Assembly: GCF_014192215.1 (NCBI RefSeq)
Contig: NZ_JACHXP010000001.1
Location: 395,078 to 459,077, forward strand
DNA: 64,000 bases
Origin: Halomonas cerina
GTDB taxonomy: Bacteria; Pseudomonadota; Gammaproteobacteria; Pseudomonadales; Halomonadaceae
Reading direction: 5' to 3'
In this document: one piece after another, positions 56,642 to 64,000 of the stretch
Numbering within the stretch: position 1 is the stretch's first letter
Layout: every line of letters starts with the position of its first letter
The notes under the pieces: generated by a model
Databases searched by the model: none
Told to the model about the DNA's origin: nothing
The model's input: the letters and a program-made list of their open reading frames with translations, nothing else
Program-made: the position numbers and the translations under genes

Positions 56642-57870
56642 GGGGCCTCCGGCGCCTCGACCGGCTCGACCAGAAGTCCCTGGATGGCATTGGGCAGATG
56701 GGTGATGATCACCCGCTGGCTCTCCTCGAGTGCGCTGCCTGCCACCAGCGCCCACTGCTGCCCCTCGGGCCCGTCGACCAGGCCGCGGCGGGTCACGGCG
56801 AGATGCCGCATGCGGCTCTCCTCATCCACCACATAGAGGGCATCGTCGCCATACAGGGCACTCTGCGGCACGGCCAGCGTGGCGGGGGCCGGCGTACGCT
56901 GGAGCCGCACCGGCAACAGGCTGCCGGGCCGCAATCCGACACGCTCACCGAGCTGCCGGAAGATCGCCTCGGTGCCGGCCGGATCGCTCTCGCCGGCCAG
57001 TCCTTCGAGAATCCAGCGGCTGCCGTCCTCGCCGGTGGCGAACAGTCGCTCTTCCGCCTCCAGGGCGGCCAGGAGCTCCGGCTGGTAGCGCTGGGGCAGG
57101 CGGGCACGCAGCTCCAGGCCGTCGCTCGGATAGATGTCGAGCAGCTCGGCGCGAGCAGCTACCTGATCGCCTTTGGCCACCCGGACCCCGCTGACCACAC
57201 CGTCGAAGGGCGCGACCACTCGGCTGCGCTCGGCATCGCGCCGGGCGGCCGAGAGCGCTGCCCGGGCCCGGGCAAGGCGGGCCTCAAGGCTCTTCAACCG
57301 GGCAGGATGGCCGGCGATTTGGCCCTCGCGAGTGGCCACGGTGACCCGGGCCCGGGCCAGCTCGTTGCGCGCCGCATCCAGGTCTGCCCGAGAGACCAGG
57401 TTGCGCTCCACCAGAGAGCGGGTGCGCTCCCACTGGCGGCGGGCATTGTCGAGCAGCTCCTGCTCCCGGCCCAGCGCCTCGAGATCGCTGCGATGCTCGA
57501 CGTTCTCGGCCTCGACCTGGGCTTCGAGATCGGCCACCTCGGCCCGGGCCTGTGCCAGCGGTGGTTGCACGTCGGCCTCGTCCAGGGCCACCAGCAGCTC
57601 GCCTGCCTCGACCCGCTGGCCATCACGCACCGGCCGCGCCGCGACCCGGGCGGCGAGCGGTGCGGTCACGGTGATCCTCCCAGGGGCGGTGACCTCGCCA
57701 TAGAGCGGCAGCAGCGGGACATGGTCGGCAAGCGACACCGGCAGGGTCTCGACTCGCCAGCGGCGCTCCTGCGGGACCACGGTGGCCGGCTCCGGTGCCG
57801 TAACGCGCAGCACCAGGAAGGCCGCCACGCCCAGCACCAGGATCGCCAGAGGGATCAGACGTTTGTGCAT
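56638..57870 (-). CDS. RND efflux periplasmic adaptor (membrane fusion protein)
   Basis: 410 residues starting MHKRLIPLAILVLGVAAF, a signal anchor. Lipoyl half-motifs flank a long alpha-hairpin (~120-210, coiled coil of Glu, Arg, Leu): RVAARPVRDGQRVEAGELL and VVAPFDGVVSGVRVAKGDQV. A beta-barrel and membrane-proximal domain follow (LAVPQSALYGDDALYVVDEE). It forms an operon with the pump (4-base overlap). It is divergent from regB across 145 bases. Confidence 0.92.
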   Translation of the reverse strand: MHKRLIPLAILVLGVAAFLVLRVTAPEPATVVPQERRWRVETLPVSLADHVPLLPLYGEVTAPGRITVTAPLAARVAARPVRDGQRVEAGELLVALDEADVQPPLAQARAEVADLEAQVEAENVEHRSDLEALGREQELLDNARRQWERTRSLVERNLVSRADLDAARNELARARVTVATREGQIAGHPARLKSLEARLARARAALSAARRDAERSRVVAPFDGVVSGVRVAKGDQVAARAELLDIYPSDGLELRARLPQRYQPELLAALEAEERLFATGEDGSRWILEGLAGESDPAGTEAIFRQLGERVGLRPGSLLPVRLQRTPAPATLAVPQSALYGDDALYVVDEESRMRHLAVTRRGLVDGPEGQQWALVAGSALEESQRVIITHLPNAIQGLLVEPVEAPEAP

Positions 57871-58015
57871 CGACAGGTCCGCTCGCAACACATTCGAGGT
57901 GACCAATATACAGGCTGTCACAAGGGGAGAAACCCCGTCTCGCCGTGGCAGGGTCGGCAAGCCGCCGTGGTCCCGGATGGCGTATCATGGGGTCATCCTG
58001 GACCCTGGAGACCGC

Positions 58016-59287
58016 ATGCCTGCCGCCTTACCCCTGCCGCTCTCGACCCCCAATCGCAATCTGGTACGCCTGACCATCGTGCGCGGCATCACCTGGACCG
58101 GCTTTCTGGCCGCCATCATCATCGGCATCGAACTGCTCGGCTTTACTCTGGCGGTCCCGGCGGTGATCGGCGTCATCGTGGCGATGGGCTTGATCAACGT
58201 CGCCACCTGGTGGCGGCTGGGCCGGCCCCGGGACGTGACCCATGGGGAGTACCTGACCCATCTGCTGCTGGATGTGGGAGGCCTGACGTTGCTGTTCTAC
58301 TTCACCGGGGGCTCCAGCAACCCCTTCATCAACTATTACCTAGTGCCGGTGACCATCGCCGCCGCCACCCTGCCCTGGCGGCACGCCTGGGCCATCGCCG
58401 TAGCGACCATGGGGGCCTATACCTTCCTGATGGTGGTCTACCAGCCGGTGCCGCAACTGGGCCAGCCCCACGCCAACGGCCCGGTCAACCTGCATGTGTT
58501 GGGGATGTGGCTCAATTTCGGACTCTCCGCGGGCTTGGTGACCTTCTTCATCTACAAGATGGCCCGTGCCCTGCGCAGCCGGGACCAGGCGCTGTCGCGT
58601 ACCCGTGAGGCGGCCCTGCGCAACGAGCAGGTGCTGGCCGTGGCGACTCAGGCCGCTGGCACGGCCCATGAGCTGGGCACCCCGCTGTCGACCATGGCGG
58701 TACTGCTCAACGAGATGCGCGAGGACGCCGGTGACCGCCCCCAGCTGCGTCAGGACATCGAGCTGCTGCGCCAGCAGGTCGACACCTGCAAGTCGCGGCT
58801 GCGCCACCTGGTGGAGAGCGCCGATCGCCGACGCATGGCCGAGCCCGAGATCCGCGACGCCCAGGCCTGGCTGGCCGGTGTGGTGCAGCGCTGGCTGGTG
58901 CTGCGCCCGGATGTCAGTCATCGGCTCGAAGTCGCCGAGCATCGCGGCCGCCCCCTGCTCGCCGTGGATGCCACCCTAGACCAGGCCCTGACCAACCTGC
59001 TCAACAATGCCGCCGATGCCAACTCCGACGACATCGCGATCCGGCTCGACTGGAACAGCGAGGAGGCCATCATCGACATCCGCGACCATGGCCCCGGGGT
59101 ATCGCTCTCCATCGCCGATCAGCTCGGCGAGACCTTCGTCTCCACCAAGAGCAAAGGGCTCGGCATCGGTCTTTTCTTGACCCATGCCACCATCAACCGC
59201 TTCGGCGGCGGCGTGAGCCTGTACAATCATCCCGAGGGGGGCACCCTGACCGAGGTGACCCTGCCCCGCAGCGACAGCGCCGTCTGA
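58016..59287 (+). CDS. regB: RegB/PrrB-type redox-sensing histidine kinase
   Basis: 423 residues. Six transmembrane helices (~20-180) contain the quinone-site heptad GGSSNPF (98-104). The H-box HELGTPLSTMA has phospho-acceptor His218. The redox Cys of RegB is conserved as Cys258 in QQVDTCKSRL. The ATPase domain has NNAADAN and HGPGVS motifs. The start at 58016 has GGAG 6 bases upstream; earlier in-frame codons are rejected. It senses quinone redox state and phosphorylates the partner encoded 61 bases downstream. In other proteobacteria the pair controls respiration, carbon and nitrogen metabolism. Confidence 0.93.
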   Translation: MPAALPLPLSTPNRNLVRLTIVRGITWTGFLAAIIIGIELLGFTLAVPAVIGVIVAMGLINVATWWRLGRPRDVTHGEYLTHLLLDVGGLTLLFYFTGGSSNPFINYYLVPVTIAAATLPWRHAWAIAVATMGAYTFLMVVYQPVPQLGQPHANGPVNLHVLGMWLNFGLSAGLVTFFIYKMARALRSRDQALSRTREAALRNEQVLAVATQAAGTAHELGTPLSTMAVLLNEMREDAGDRPQLRQDIELLRQQVDTCKSRLRHLVESADRRRMAEPEIRDAQAWLAGVVQRWLVLRPDVSHRLEVAEHRGRPLLAVDATLDQALTNLLNNAADANSDDIAIRLDWNSEEAIIDIRDHGPGVSLSIADQLGETFVSTKSKGLGIGLFLTHATINRFGGGVSLYNHPEGGTLTEVTLPRSDSAV

Positions 59288-59348
59288 CGGGGGTCACCGT
59301 GACGGCATCACCGTGACGGGGCCACCGCGCAAGCTTCACGAGGACACC

Positions 59349-59888
59349 ATGCCAGAGACCGCCCAACGCCTGCTGATCATCGACGACGACGAGATGTTCT
59401 GCCACGTGCTTCACCGTGCCCTGTCGAGGCGAGGCTACGAGGTGCTGCTGGCCCATGATGGCTCCCAGGCCCTGGCACTGGCCCGTCAGTACCAGCCGCC
59501 CCTGGCCACCCTCGACCTCAAGCTGGAGCACGAATCGGGCCTCAAGCTGCTGCCCGAGCTACTCGAGCTGGTGCCGGAATGCCGGATCGTGGTCCTGACG
59601 GGGTATTCGAGCATCGCCACGGCCGTGGAGGCGATCAAGCTCGGCGCGGTGAACTACCTCTGCAAGCCGGCGGATGCCGACGAGGTGCTCACCGCTTTCT
59701 TCCGCCAGGAGGGAGATCCGGAGACCGAAGTGGCGGACAACCCGCCCTCGATCAACCGCATCACCTGGGAGCATATCCAGAAGGTACTGCAGGAACACGA
59801 CGGCAACATCTCCGCCACGGCCCGGGCGCTGGGTATGCACCGGCGCACCCTGCAGCGCAAGCTGCAGAAGCGGCCAGTGAGGCGCTGA
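59349..59888 (+). CDS. regA: RegA/PrrA-type response regulator
   Basis: 179 residues. The receiver domain has Asp12-Asp13 (LIIDDDEM), phospho-acceptor Asp56 (LATLDLKLEHESG), Thr84 and Lys106 (CKPADADE). The Fis-type helix-turn-helix (~138-175) reads WEHIQKVLQEHDGNISATAR then LGMHRRTLQRKLQ, which is the highly conserved RegA DNA-binding segment. The start at 59349 has GAGGA 6 bases upstream. Cognate of the sensor just upstream. A heptad tandem repeat begins 1 base after its stop. Confidence 0.95.
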   Translation: MPETAQRLLIIDDDEMFCHVLHRALSRRGYEVLLAHDGSQALALARQYQPPLATLDLKLEHESGLKLLPELLELVPECRIVVLTGYSSIATAVEAIKLGAVNYLCKPADADEVLTAFFRQEGDPETEVADNPPSINRITWEHIQKVLQEHDGNISATARALGMHRRTLQRKLQKRPVRR

Positions 59889-59889
59889 C

Positions 59890-59980
59890 GCTACGAGCTA
59901 CGAGCTACGAGCTACGAGCTACGAGCTACGAGCTACGAGCTACGACATGAGTGTAGCCCGTTGCTCGCCGCCCGCGGCCC
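59890..59980. repeat. Heptanucleotide-phased repeat element, copy 3
   Basis: Eight perfect copies of GCTACGA (59890-59945, 56 bases) starting directly after the regA stop, then 7 bases, then four degenerate heptads GTAGCCC, GTTGCTC, GCCGCCC, GCGGCCC (59953-59980). The latter approximate the reverse complement of the first block, so a long imperfect hairpin could form between the convergent regA and 3-hydroxybutyrate dehydrogenase genes. Confidence 0.9.
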
Positions 59981-59990
59981 GAAGGCGGCG

Positions 59991-60761
59991 TTACTGCGCC
60001 GTCCAGCCGAGATCCATGTTCCAGCTCGCGCCGGTGACCGCTCCCGCGGCATCGGAGGCCAGGTAGGCTACCAGCTCGGCCACCTCGGACGGCTCGATAA
60101 GGCGTTTGACCGCCGCGTTCTTGAGCATGATCTTCTCGATCACCTCCTGCTCTTCCATGCCGTGCATCCTCGCCTGGTCGGCGATCTGGTTGTCGACCAG
60201 CGGCGTCTTCACGTAGGCCGGGCAGATGGCATTGGCGGTGATGCCTTGGTCACCGCCCTCCAGGGCGGCGGTCTTGGTCAAGCCGATCATGCCGTGCTTG
60301 GCACTGATGTAGGCAGCCTTGCCCGGCGAGGCGACCTGGGCATGTACCGAGGCGATGTTGATGATCCGCCCCCAGCCATTCTCGCGCATGGACGGCCAGG
60401 CGGCCTGGGTGAGCAGGAAAGGCGCGGTCAGCATCAGGTCGATGATGCGGCGCCACTGCGACTCGGGGAACTCCTCGATCGGCGCCACGTGCTGGATGCC
60501 GGCATTATTGACCAGAATATCGATACGCCCGAAGCGCTTGAGGGCCTCGGCCACCGCCGCCTTGCAGGCCTCGCCGTCAGTGAGGTCCGCCTGGAAGAAC
60601 ACGGCCCCGGCCCGCTCGGCGACCTCCTGGCCGGCGGGATTGAAGTCCACGGCCAGGACCTGGTGACCCTGCTCGCAGAAATGGCGCACCACGGCCTCGC
60701 CGATGCCGCTGCTGGTGCCGGTGACCAGGGCGACGCGGGGAGTGGAAGCGTTGTCGGTCAT
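59991..60761 (-). CDS. bdhA: 3-hydroxybutyrate dehydrogenase
   Basis: SDR of 256 residues interconverting 3-hydroxybutyrate and acetoacetate with NAD. TGTSSGIG at 14-21, NNAGIQHVAPIEEFPESQW (characteristic of bacterial BdhA), catalytic YISAKHG, and CPAYVKTPLVDNQI. AAGGAG lies 6 bases before the ATG at 60761. It fits polyhydroxybutyrate breakdown, and a 3-oxoacid CoA-transferase subunit lies 3 kb away at the window end, though not in the same operon. Confidence 0.93.
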   Translation of the reverse strand: MTDNASTPRVALVTGTSSGIGEAVVRHFCEQGHQVLAVDFNPAGQEVAERAGAVFFQADLTDGEACKAAVAEALKRFGRIDILVNNAGIQHVAPIEEFPESQWRRIIDLMLTAPFLLTQAAWPSMRENGWGRIINIASVHAQVASPGKAAYISAKHGMIGLTKTAALEGGDQGITANAICPAYVKTPLVDNQIADQARMHGMEEQEVIEKIMLKNAAVKRLIEPSEVAELVAYLASDAAGAVTGASWNMDLGWTAQ

Positions 60762-60845
60762 GCATGACTCCTTGTGATGGGCCCGAAGGGCGTTATCGAC
60801 GCCTTCCAGCATAAGGGTGCAGCGACCCTCGCACCAGAGATCAGG

Positions 60846-61277
60846 TCACGGACGCGCCGGTGTCATGACCCGCTCCATCAGCCGCTGGGCCAGGCGACTG
60901 GCCTCCTGGAGGCTGTCCACGTCGGACAAATCGTCCAGCAGCTCGCAACGCCACAGCCTGACGGCATCGGACAACACTTCATGACGGAAGGGATAGGTTC
61001 CGGAGGGCAACGAGACCGTCATTACCAGCCGGCTATCGGGCAGGTCAGTATCGGGCTCCGAGGGCACCAGCGCCAGCGATAGCGAAACCGGGGTCACCAG
61101 CGTCCCCAGCAGGCTGTCATCCGGCGACGCCAGGCTGAAGGGCTGGAAGCACAGGGCATCCACCCCGAGGCGGGGATTGAAGCACGGTGCCTGCTTGGCC
61201 GCCTTCAGGTGGCAGGCACGCCAGGCCTCGCCGAGGCGACGCAGGCGGTCATACTGATCGGCATGCAATGCCTTCAT
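60846..61277 (-). CDS. Conserved hypothetical protein
   Basis: I do not recognise this 143-residue protein. It starts MKALHADQYDRLRRLGEAWR with GGAGG 7 bases upstream and has no signal peptide or membrane segment. The middle (~45-110) is beta-rich and hydrophobic (LLGTLVTPVSLSLALVP, LVMTVSLPSGTYPFRHEVL). The C-terminal helix is charged (LQEASRLAQRLMERV). Codon usage matches the neighbours and the ribosome site is good, so it is probably real. Upstream of bdhA on the same strand, 84 bases away. Confidence 0.7.
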   Translation of the reverse strand: MKALHADQYDRLRRLGEAWRACHLKAAKQAPCFNPRLGVDALCFQPFSLASPDDSLLGTLVTPVSLSLALVPSEPDTDLPDSRLVMTVSLPSGTYPFRHEVLSDAVRLWRCELLDDLSDVDSLQEASRLAQRLMERVMTPARP

Positions 61278-61386
61278 GGTGGGCCTCCACGCTGACAAGC
61301 GGCCAGTATACCGCCTCCAGCGACGCCAGACAGGGGCGCAGGGAAGCTGCTAGCATGGGACATCGATCCCGCAGGGAGGAGCCGCC

Positions 61387-62205
61387 ATGACGCCCGAACA
61401 ACGACTGGAGATTGCCGTCGATATCGCCCAGGAAGCGGGCCAGTTGATCCGCAAGGCCCGCGAACAACAGGCCTTCGGCCACCGCTTCAAGGACGGACAG
61501 GAACTGGTCACCGACACCGACGTCGAGGTCGACACCCTGATCGGCCAGCGCCTAGAGAACGCCTTCCCCGGCGAGGCACGGTTGAGCGAGGAGCTGGCAC
61601 CGGACCAGAGCGAGCTGGCCGAGACTGCCTCGCTGTGGGTGGTGGATCCCATCGACGGTACCGTCAACTTCGCCCATGGCCTGCGCCATGTAGCCGTCTC
61701 CATCGGCTGGATCGAGGGAGGAACCGCCCGAGCCGGCGTGGTGCACGCTCCCTTCCTGGACGAGACCTACACCGGACTGGCCGGGAAGGGCGCCTGGTGC
61801 AACGGCGAGCGCCTGCAGACCAGTCAGACTCGGCAGCTGACACACTGCCTGGTCGGCACCGGCTTTCCCCAACGCCGCGACAGCCGACTACCGCTGATGC
61901 GTCGGCTGCAGGCGGTGCTCACCCACTGCCAGGATGTGCGCCGCAACGGCTCGGCTGCCCTGGACCTGTGCGACGTGGCACGTGGCCGGCTCGATGCCTA
62001 CTACGAGAGCGTCTCGCCCTGGGACTTCGCGGCCGGCTGGCTGATCGCCCGGGAGGCCGGCGCCCGCACCGGCCATCTCTATCCCTGCCCCGGGGGCCTT
62101 CCGGCCGACCTCTACGGCGAGAATTTGCTGGTATCGAACCCTCAGGTCCACGAGATGCTGGGCGATCTGCTGCGCCGAGCGGATGCCGGTGAGCTCGACC
62201 GTTGA
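61387..62205 (+). CDS. Inositol monophosphatase family protein
   Basis: 272 residues, Mg-dependent sugar or inositol phosphatase fold. Metal-site motifs: LSEEL (~66-70), WVVDPIDGTVNFAHG with Asp87 and Asp90, and SPWDFAAGWLIAREAG. The second and third motifs match SuhB-type enzymes. GGAGG lies 8 bases before the ATG. The substrate could be inositol-1-phosphate, another sugar phosphate, or a nucleotide (CysQ-like members share these motifs). It stands alone. Confidence 0.9.
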   Translation: MTPEQRLEIAVDIAQEAGQLIRKAREQQAFGHRFKDGQELVTDTDVEVDTLIGQRLENAFPGEARLSEELAPDQSELAETASLWVVDPIDGTVNFAHGLRHVAVSIGWIEGGTARAGVVHAPFLDETYTGLAGKGAWCNGERLQTSQTRQLTHCLVGTGFPQRRDSRLPLMRRLQAVLTHCQDVRRNGSAALDLCDVARGRLDAYYESVSPWDFAAGWLIAREAGARTGHLYPCPGGLPADLYGENLLVSNPQVHEMLGDLLRRADAGELDR

Positions 62206-62283
62206 GGCTCGCAGCGGCCGGCTGGCGTCACGCGACCCTCGTTGAAGATAGTCCGTGACAATCCCTGAGCAAGCTGGCCGCTA

Positions 62284-62329
62284 TTGGCGAAACGCCGCGG
62301 GCTCGTTCACAATGGCGCCGTTTTCCACA
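62284..62329 (+). promoter_or_regulatory. Possible grxA promoter followed by a DnaA-box match
   Basis: TTGGCG (62284-62289), 18 bases, CACAAT (62308-62313), then TTTTCCACA at 62321-62329, which fits the TTWTNCACA DnaA-box consensus and lies at the expected start of transcription. Both promoter hexamers are only 4 of 6. Confidence 0.35.
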
Positions 62330-62372
62330 AATCGTCGCACCGTTTATGCCCCCACGTGCAAGGAGTTGTCTT

Positions 62373-62645
62373 GTGTTTGTCGTGATCTTCGGCCGTCCCG
62401 CCTGCCCCTTCTGTGTCCGTGCCCAGCAGCTCGCCGAGCGCCTGGAATCCGTCGATGCCATCGAAGGTTACCGCTACGTGGATATTCATCAGGAAGGCAT
62501 CACCAAGGCCGACCTGGAGAAGACCATCGGCAAACCCGTGCACACCGTGCCGCAGATCTTCATCGACCAGGACCATGTGGGTGGCTTCACCGAGTTCGAT
62601 CGCTACGTCCGCGATCACGATCTGATGGCCGCCGCCGGGGCCTGA
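62373..62645 (+). CDS. grxA: Glutaredoxin 1 (GrxA)
   Basis: Small thiol-disulfide oxidoreductase using glutathione; a classical electron donor for ribonucleotide reductase. 90 residues from a GTG at 62373, chosen because AAGGAG lies 7 bases upstream and the resulting MFVVIFGRPACPFCVRA aligns with E. coli GrxA. An ATG 27 bases earlier is rejected. The active site is Cys11-Pro-Phe-Cys14. HTVPQIFIDQDHVGGFTEF contains the cis-Pro loop and glutathione-binding residues. Monocistronic. Confidence 0.93.
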   Translation: MFVVIFGRPACPFCVRAQQLAERLESVDAIEGYRYVDIHQEGITKADLEKTIGKPVHTVPQIFIDQDHVGGFTEFDRYVRDHDLMAAAGA

Positions 62646-62751
62646 CCGCTGCGAACAGCGTCCTTCCCTCGTTGAATGCCCATGACGCCTCGACGCCTAT
62701 ACTTCGGCATGCCGCGATGCACAAGGCACAACACAGAGGGAATGGGCAACG

Positions 62752-63516
62752 ATGCAACGGGAAGAGTTCGTCCAGCAGCTATGGCTGGACTATGTTCATC
62801 AGCACCCGGATATCGGGTGTCTGCGGCTGTGGCCGATCGAGGCTCCGGCCGAGTATCTGACGCTTCTCACCCTGAACCATGGCCCTTGGTCCATGGAATC
62901 CATGCTGCCGACCCTTGGCCGTTTTGGCTATCGCCCCCAGCAGCGCTATGCCATGGCCGATCGCGGCCTGCTGGTGACCAGCTTGGCACCGCCGGGCCAC
63001 GAGGCCTGGTTGGTGCTGGCCGAACTTCAACTGGGCACCCTGTCCCGCCAGCCGCGGGAACGTCTCCAGGCCCTCGTAGACGATCCGGCCACCGACACTC
63101 CCGGCCAAGAGCCGCTGTGTCGCCGACGCCCCTGGCCAATGCCGAGCTGGGACGCCTATCAGTCGCTCTCCCTCGCCCACCCACTGGCCGGCTGGCTGGC
63201 GGTGATGGGGCCTCGCCTGCATCATGTGGGCTTCGACTGCCAGCGGCTGGGCAGCGACATCGAGACACTCGATGAACAGTTGCGCCAGAGCGGACTGGTC
63301 GGTAATGCCGACCGGCACCACGGTATCTTTCCCGTCTCTCCCCTTCTCGACTATCGCTTCTATGCCACGATGTCCCGGCGACAGCCTTTCGCCGAGGGCG
63401 ACGAGCACCGCATCGCGCTGGGCGGCCTGGCGCTAGTCCAGAAACAAGTCAGCGCCAACCAGGAACGCGCCGCCGAACTGCTGCTTCCCCACCATACCCG
63501 CTGCGAGATCCTGTGA
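62752..63516 (+). CDS. DUF1338-like protein (possible 2-oxoadipate dioxygenase/decarboxylase relative)
   Basis: 254 residues starting MQREEFVQQLWLDYVHQHPD. The pattern LTLNHGPWS, RYAMADRGLLV, HHVGFDCQRLG, GIFPVSPLLDYRFYATMS and the closing VQKQVSANQERA with HHTRCEIL resembles short DUF1338 proteins of pseudomonads from memory. DUF1338 includes HglS, an Fe(II) enzyme of D-lysine catabolism; conserved His (LNHG, GNADRHHG) and an acidic residue could be the metal site. Function here is inferred only from family resemblance, and HglS itself is much longer. Confidence 0.65.
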   Translation: MQREEFVQQLWLDYVHQHPDIGCLRLWPIEAPAEYLTLLTLNHGPWSMESMLPTLGRFGYRPQQRYAMADRGLLVTSLAPPGHEAWLVLAELQLGTLSRQPRERLQALVDDPATDTPGQEPLCRRRPWPMPSWDAYQSLSLAHPLAGWLAVMGPRLHHVGFDCQRLGSDIETLDEQLRQSGLVGNADRHHGIFPVSPLLDYRFYATMSRRQPFAEGDEHRIALGGLALVQKQVSANQERAAELLLPHHTRCEIL

Positions 63517-63579
63517 CGGCTCCCCACCCGAGTGGAAAGGGTTCTCGCGGATGGGGCTGATCTCGATACCGGTGAGGTC

Positions 63580-63602
63580 TCATCCACAGATTCTGTGGAT
63601 AA
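63580..63602. promoter_or_regulatory. Two inverted DnaA-box-like sites
   Basis: TCATCCACA (63580-63588) and TGTGGATAA (63594-63602, a perfect TTATCCACA box on the minus strand) face each other, forming the dyad ATCCACAG-ATT-CTGTGGAT. They lie in a 248-base non-coding stretch between the DUF1338 gene and the CoA-transferase terminator that is otherwise featureless. Confidence 0.5.
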
Positions 63603-63713
63603 CGCTGTGCATGGCACGAAGGGAAGGGGATGCGAAGGCCGTGAGATGGCGCACGTCATGAAGTGGTCAGATTTTCGTCATGCCGGACCGCGGTCAGGCG
63701 CCCGCAACGTCAA

Positions 63714-63740
63714 GCGGCCCGGACATTGGGTCCGGGCCGC
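63714..63740 (-). terminator. Hairpin after the 3-oxoacid CoA-transferase subunit
   Basis: Perfect 10-bp stem GCGGCCCGGA/TCCGGGCCGC (63714-63723 with 63731-63740), 7-base loop, 24 bases after the minus-strand stop. Confidence 0.65.
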
Positions 63741-63764
63741 GTCGTTAGTTTCACCTGAGCAGGA

Positions 63765-64000
63765 TCAGACCTCGAAGGTCATCTCCGGGACATGGTCGGG
63801 GACGACCAGTGTACCGGCAGTCAGCGCCTTGATCTCGTCGACGGTGACGCCGGGGGCACGCTCCTTGAGATGGAAGGCGCCATTCTCGATCTCCAGGTAG
63901 GCCAAATCGGTCAGCACCCGGTTGATGCAGCCCGCGCCGGTCAACGGCAGGGTGCAGTTCTCGAGCAGCTTGGATTCGCCGTGCTTGGAGGCGTGGGTCA
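63765..64000 (-). CDS. 3-oxoacid CoA-transferase subunit B, C-terminal fragment (runs off the window)
   Basis: The last 77 complete codons are present. They read ASKHGESKLLENCTLPLTG, then GCINRVLTDLAYLEI and LTAGTLVVPDHVPEM, the C-terminal signature of bacterial CoA-transferase beta subunits (ScoB, AtoA, PcaJ). The catalytic Glu of this subunit lies upstream, outside the window. ScoB (succinyl-CoA:acetoacetate) would fit with the nearby 3-hydroxybutyrate dehydrogenase, but PcaJ-type 3-oxoadipate transferases are similar here. A hairpin follows the stop. Confidence 0.85.
   Translation of the reverse strand, partial: THASKHGESKLLENCTLPLTGAGCINRVLTDLAYLEIENGAFHLKERAPGVTVDEIKALTAGTLVVPDHVPEMTFEV

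Noticed and set aside
59890..59945. Possible CRISPR-like array
   Set aside because: The unit is 7 bases repeated head to tail without spacers; no cas genes are in the window.
60846..61277. PilZ domain protein
   Set aside because: Size suggested it, but the RxxxR and (D/N)xSxxG c-di-GMP motifs are absent.

Overview
The window looks like chromosomal DNA of a high-GC, aerobic, halophilic gammaproteobacterium, most likely a Halomonadaceae member (Halomonas-like). This is inferred from gene content and order: ruvCAB-tolQRAB-pal-cpoB-yciK, ubiG-mupP, fmdB-aspS, tamAB, a RegB/RegA pair, a leucine dehydrogenase, and a betaine-type corrinoid methyltransferase locus. No rRNA, tRNA, CRISPR array, insertion sequence or prophage was seen. 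Almost every stretch is coding, and the longest gene-free gaps are about 300-360 bases.

Layout: 1-5.5 kb, envelope assembly (partial tamB, tamA and a coiled-coil membrane protein). 5.8-6.4 kb, iron superoxide dismutase. 6.5-8.7 kb, galU with a degenerate UDP-glucose dehydrogenase homologue. 8.8-10.2 kb, ubiG-mupP. 10.3-19.2 kb, a long minus-strand run carrying yebC, ruvCAB, tolQRAB, pal, cpoB and yciK. 19.4-21.5 kb, aspS and fmdB. 21.7-30.9 kb, mixed metabolism: hydroxyacid dehydrogenase, ribokinase plus nucleoside hydrolase, acylphosphatase, leucine dehydrogenase, YihY, NadM-Nudix, a HypT-like LysR regulator and cardiolipin synthase. 31-41 kb, fumarase, a membrane-anchored glutamate-synthase FMN domain, uvrB, OsmC, ygfZ, tatD and prfC. 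41-49.2 kb, the corrinoid methyl-transfer locus. 49.3-57.9 kb, an SDR, a second-type FtsH, an erythromycin-esterase-like protein and a two-gene RND pump. 58-64 kb, RegB/RegA, 3-hydroxybutyrate dehydrogenase, an inositol-phosphatase-family protein, grxA, a DUF1338 protein and the end of a 3-oxoacid CoA-transferase subunit.

The most distinctive system is the divergent locus at 41.0-49.2 kb. One arm (minus strand) encodes a corrinoid protein, a DUF1638 protein, a small 'virulence factor' family protein, a MetV-like iron-sulfur protein, a pterin-binding methyltransferase and a RACo-type corrinoid reactivator. The other arm (plus strand) encodes PurU and an MttB-superfamily methyltransferase without pyrrolysine. 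Together they could move a methyl group from a quaternary amine (a betaine is the obvious guess in a halophile) through cobalamin to tetrahydrofolate, and then oxidise it to formate in an aerobe. The substrate is not shown by the sequence.

Other points of interest: a UDP-glucose-dehydrogenase homologue that has lost its catalytic Cys and glycine loop; three copies of a heptanucleotide-phased repeat element at gene ends; a 17-base AT-rich motif shared by two unrelated upstream regions; palindromes lying on the predicted sodB and ruvAB promoters; and inverted DnaA boxes near 63.6 kb.
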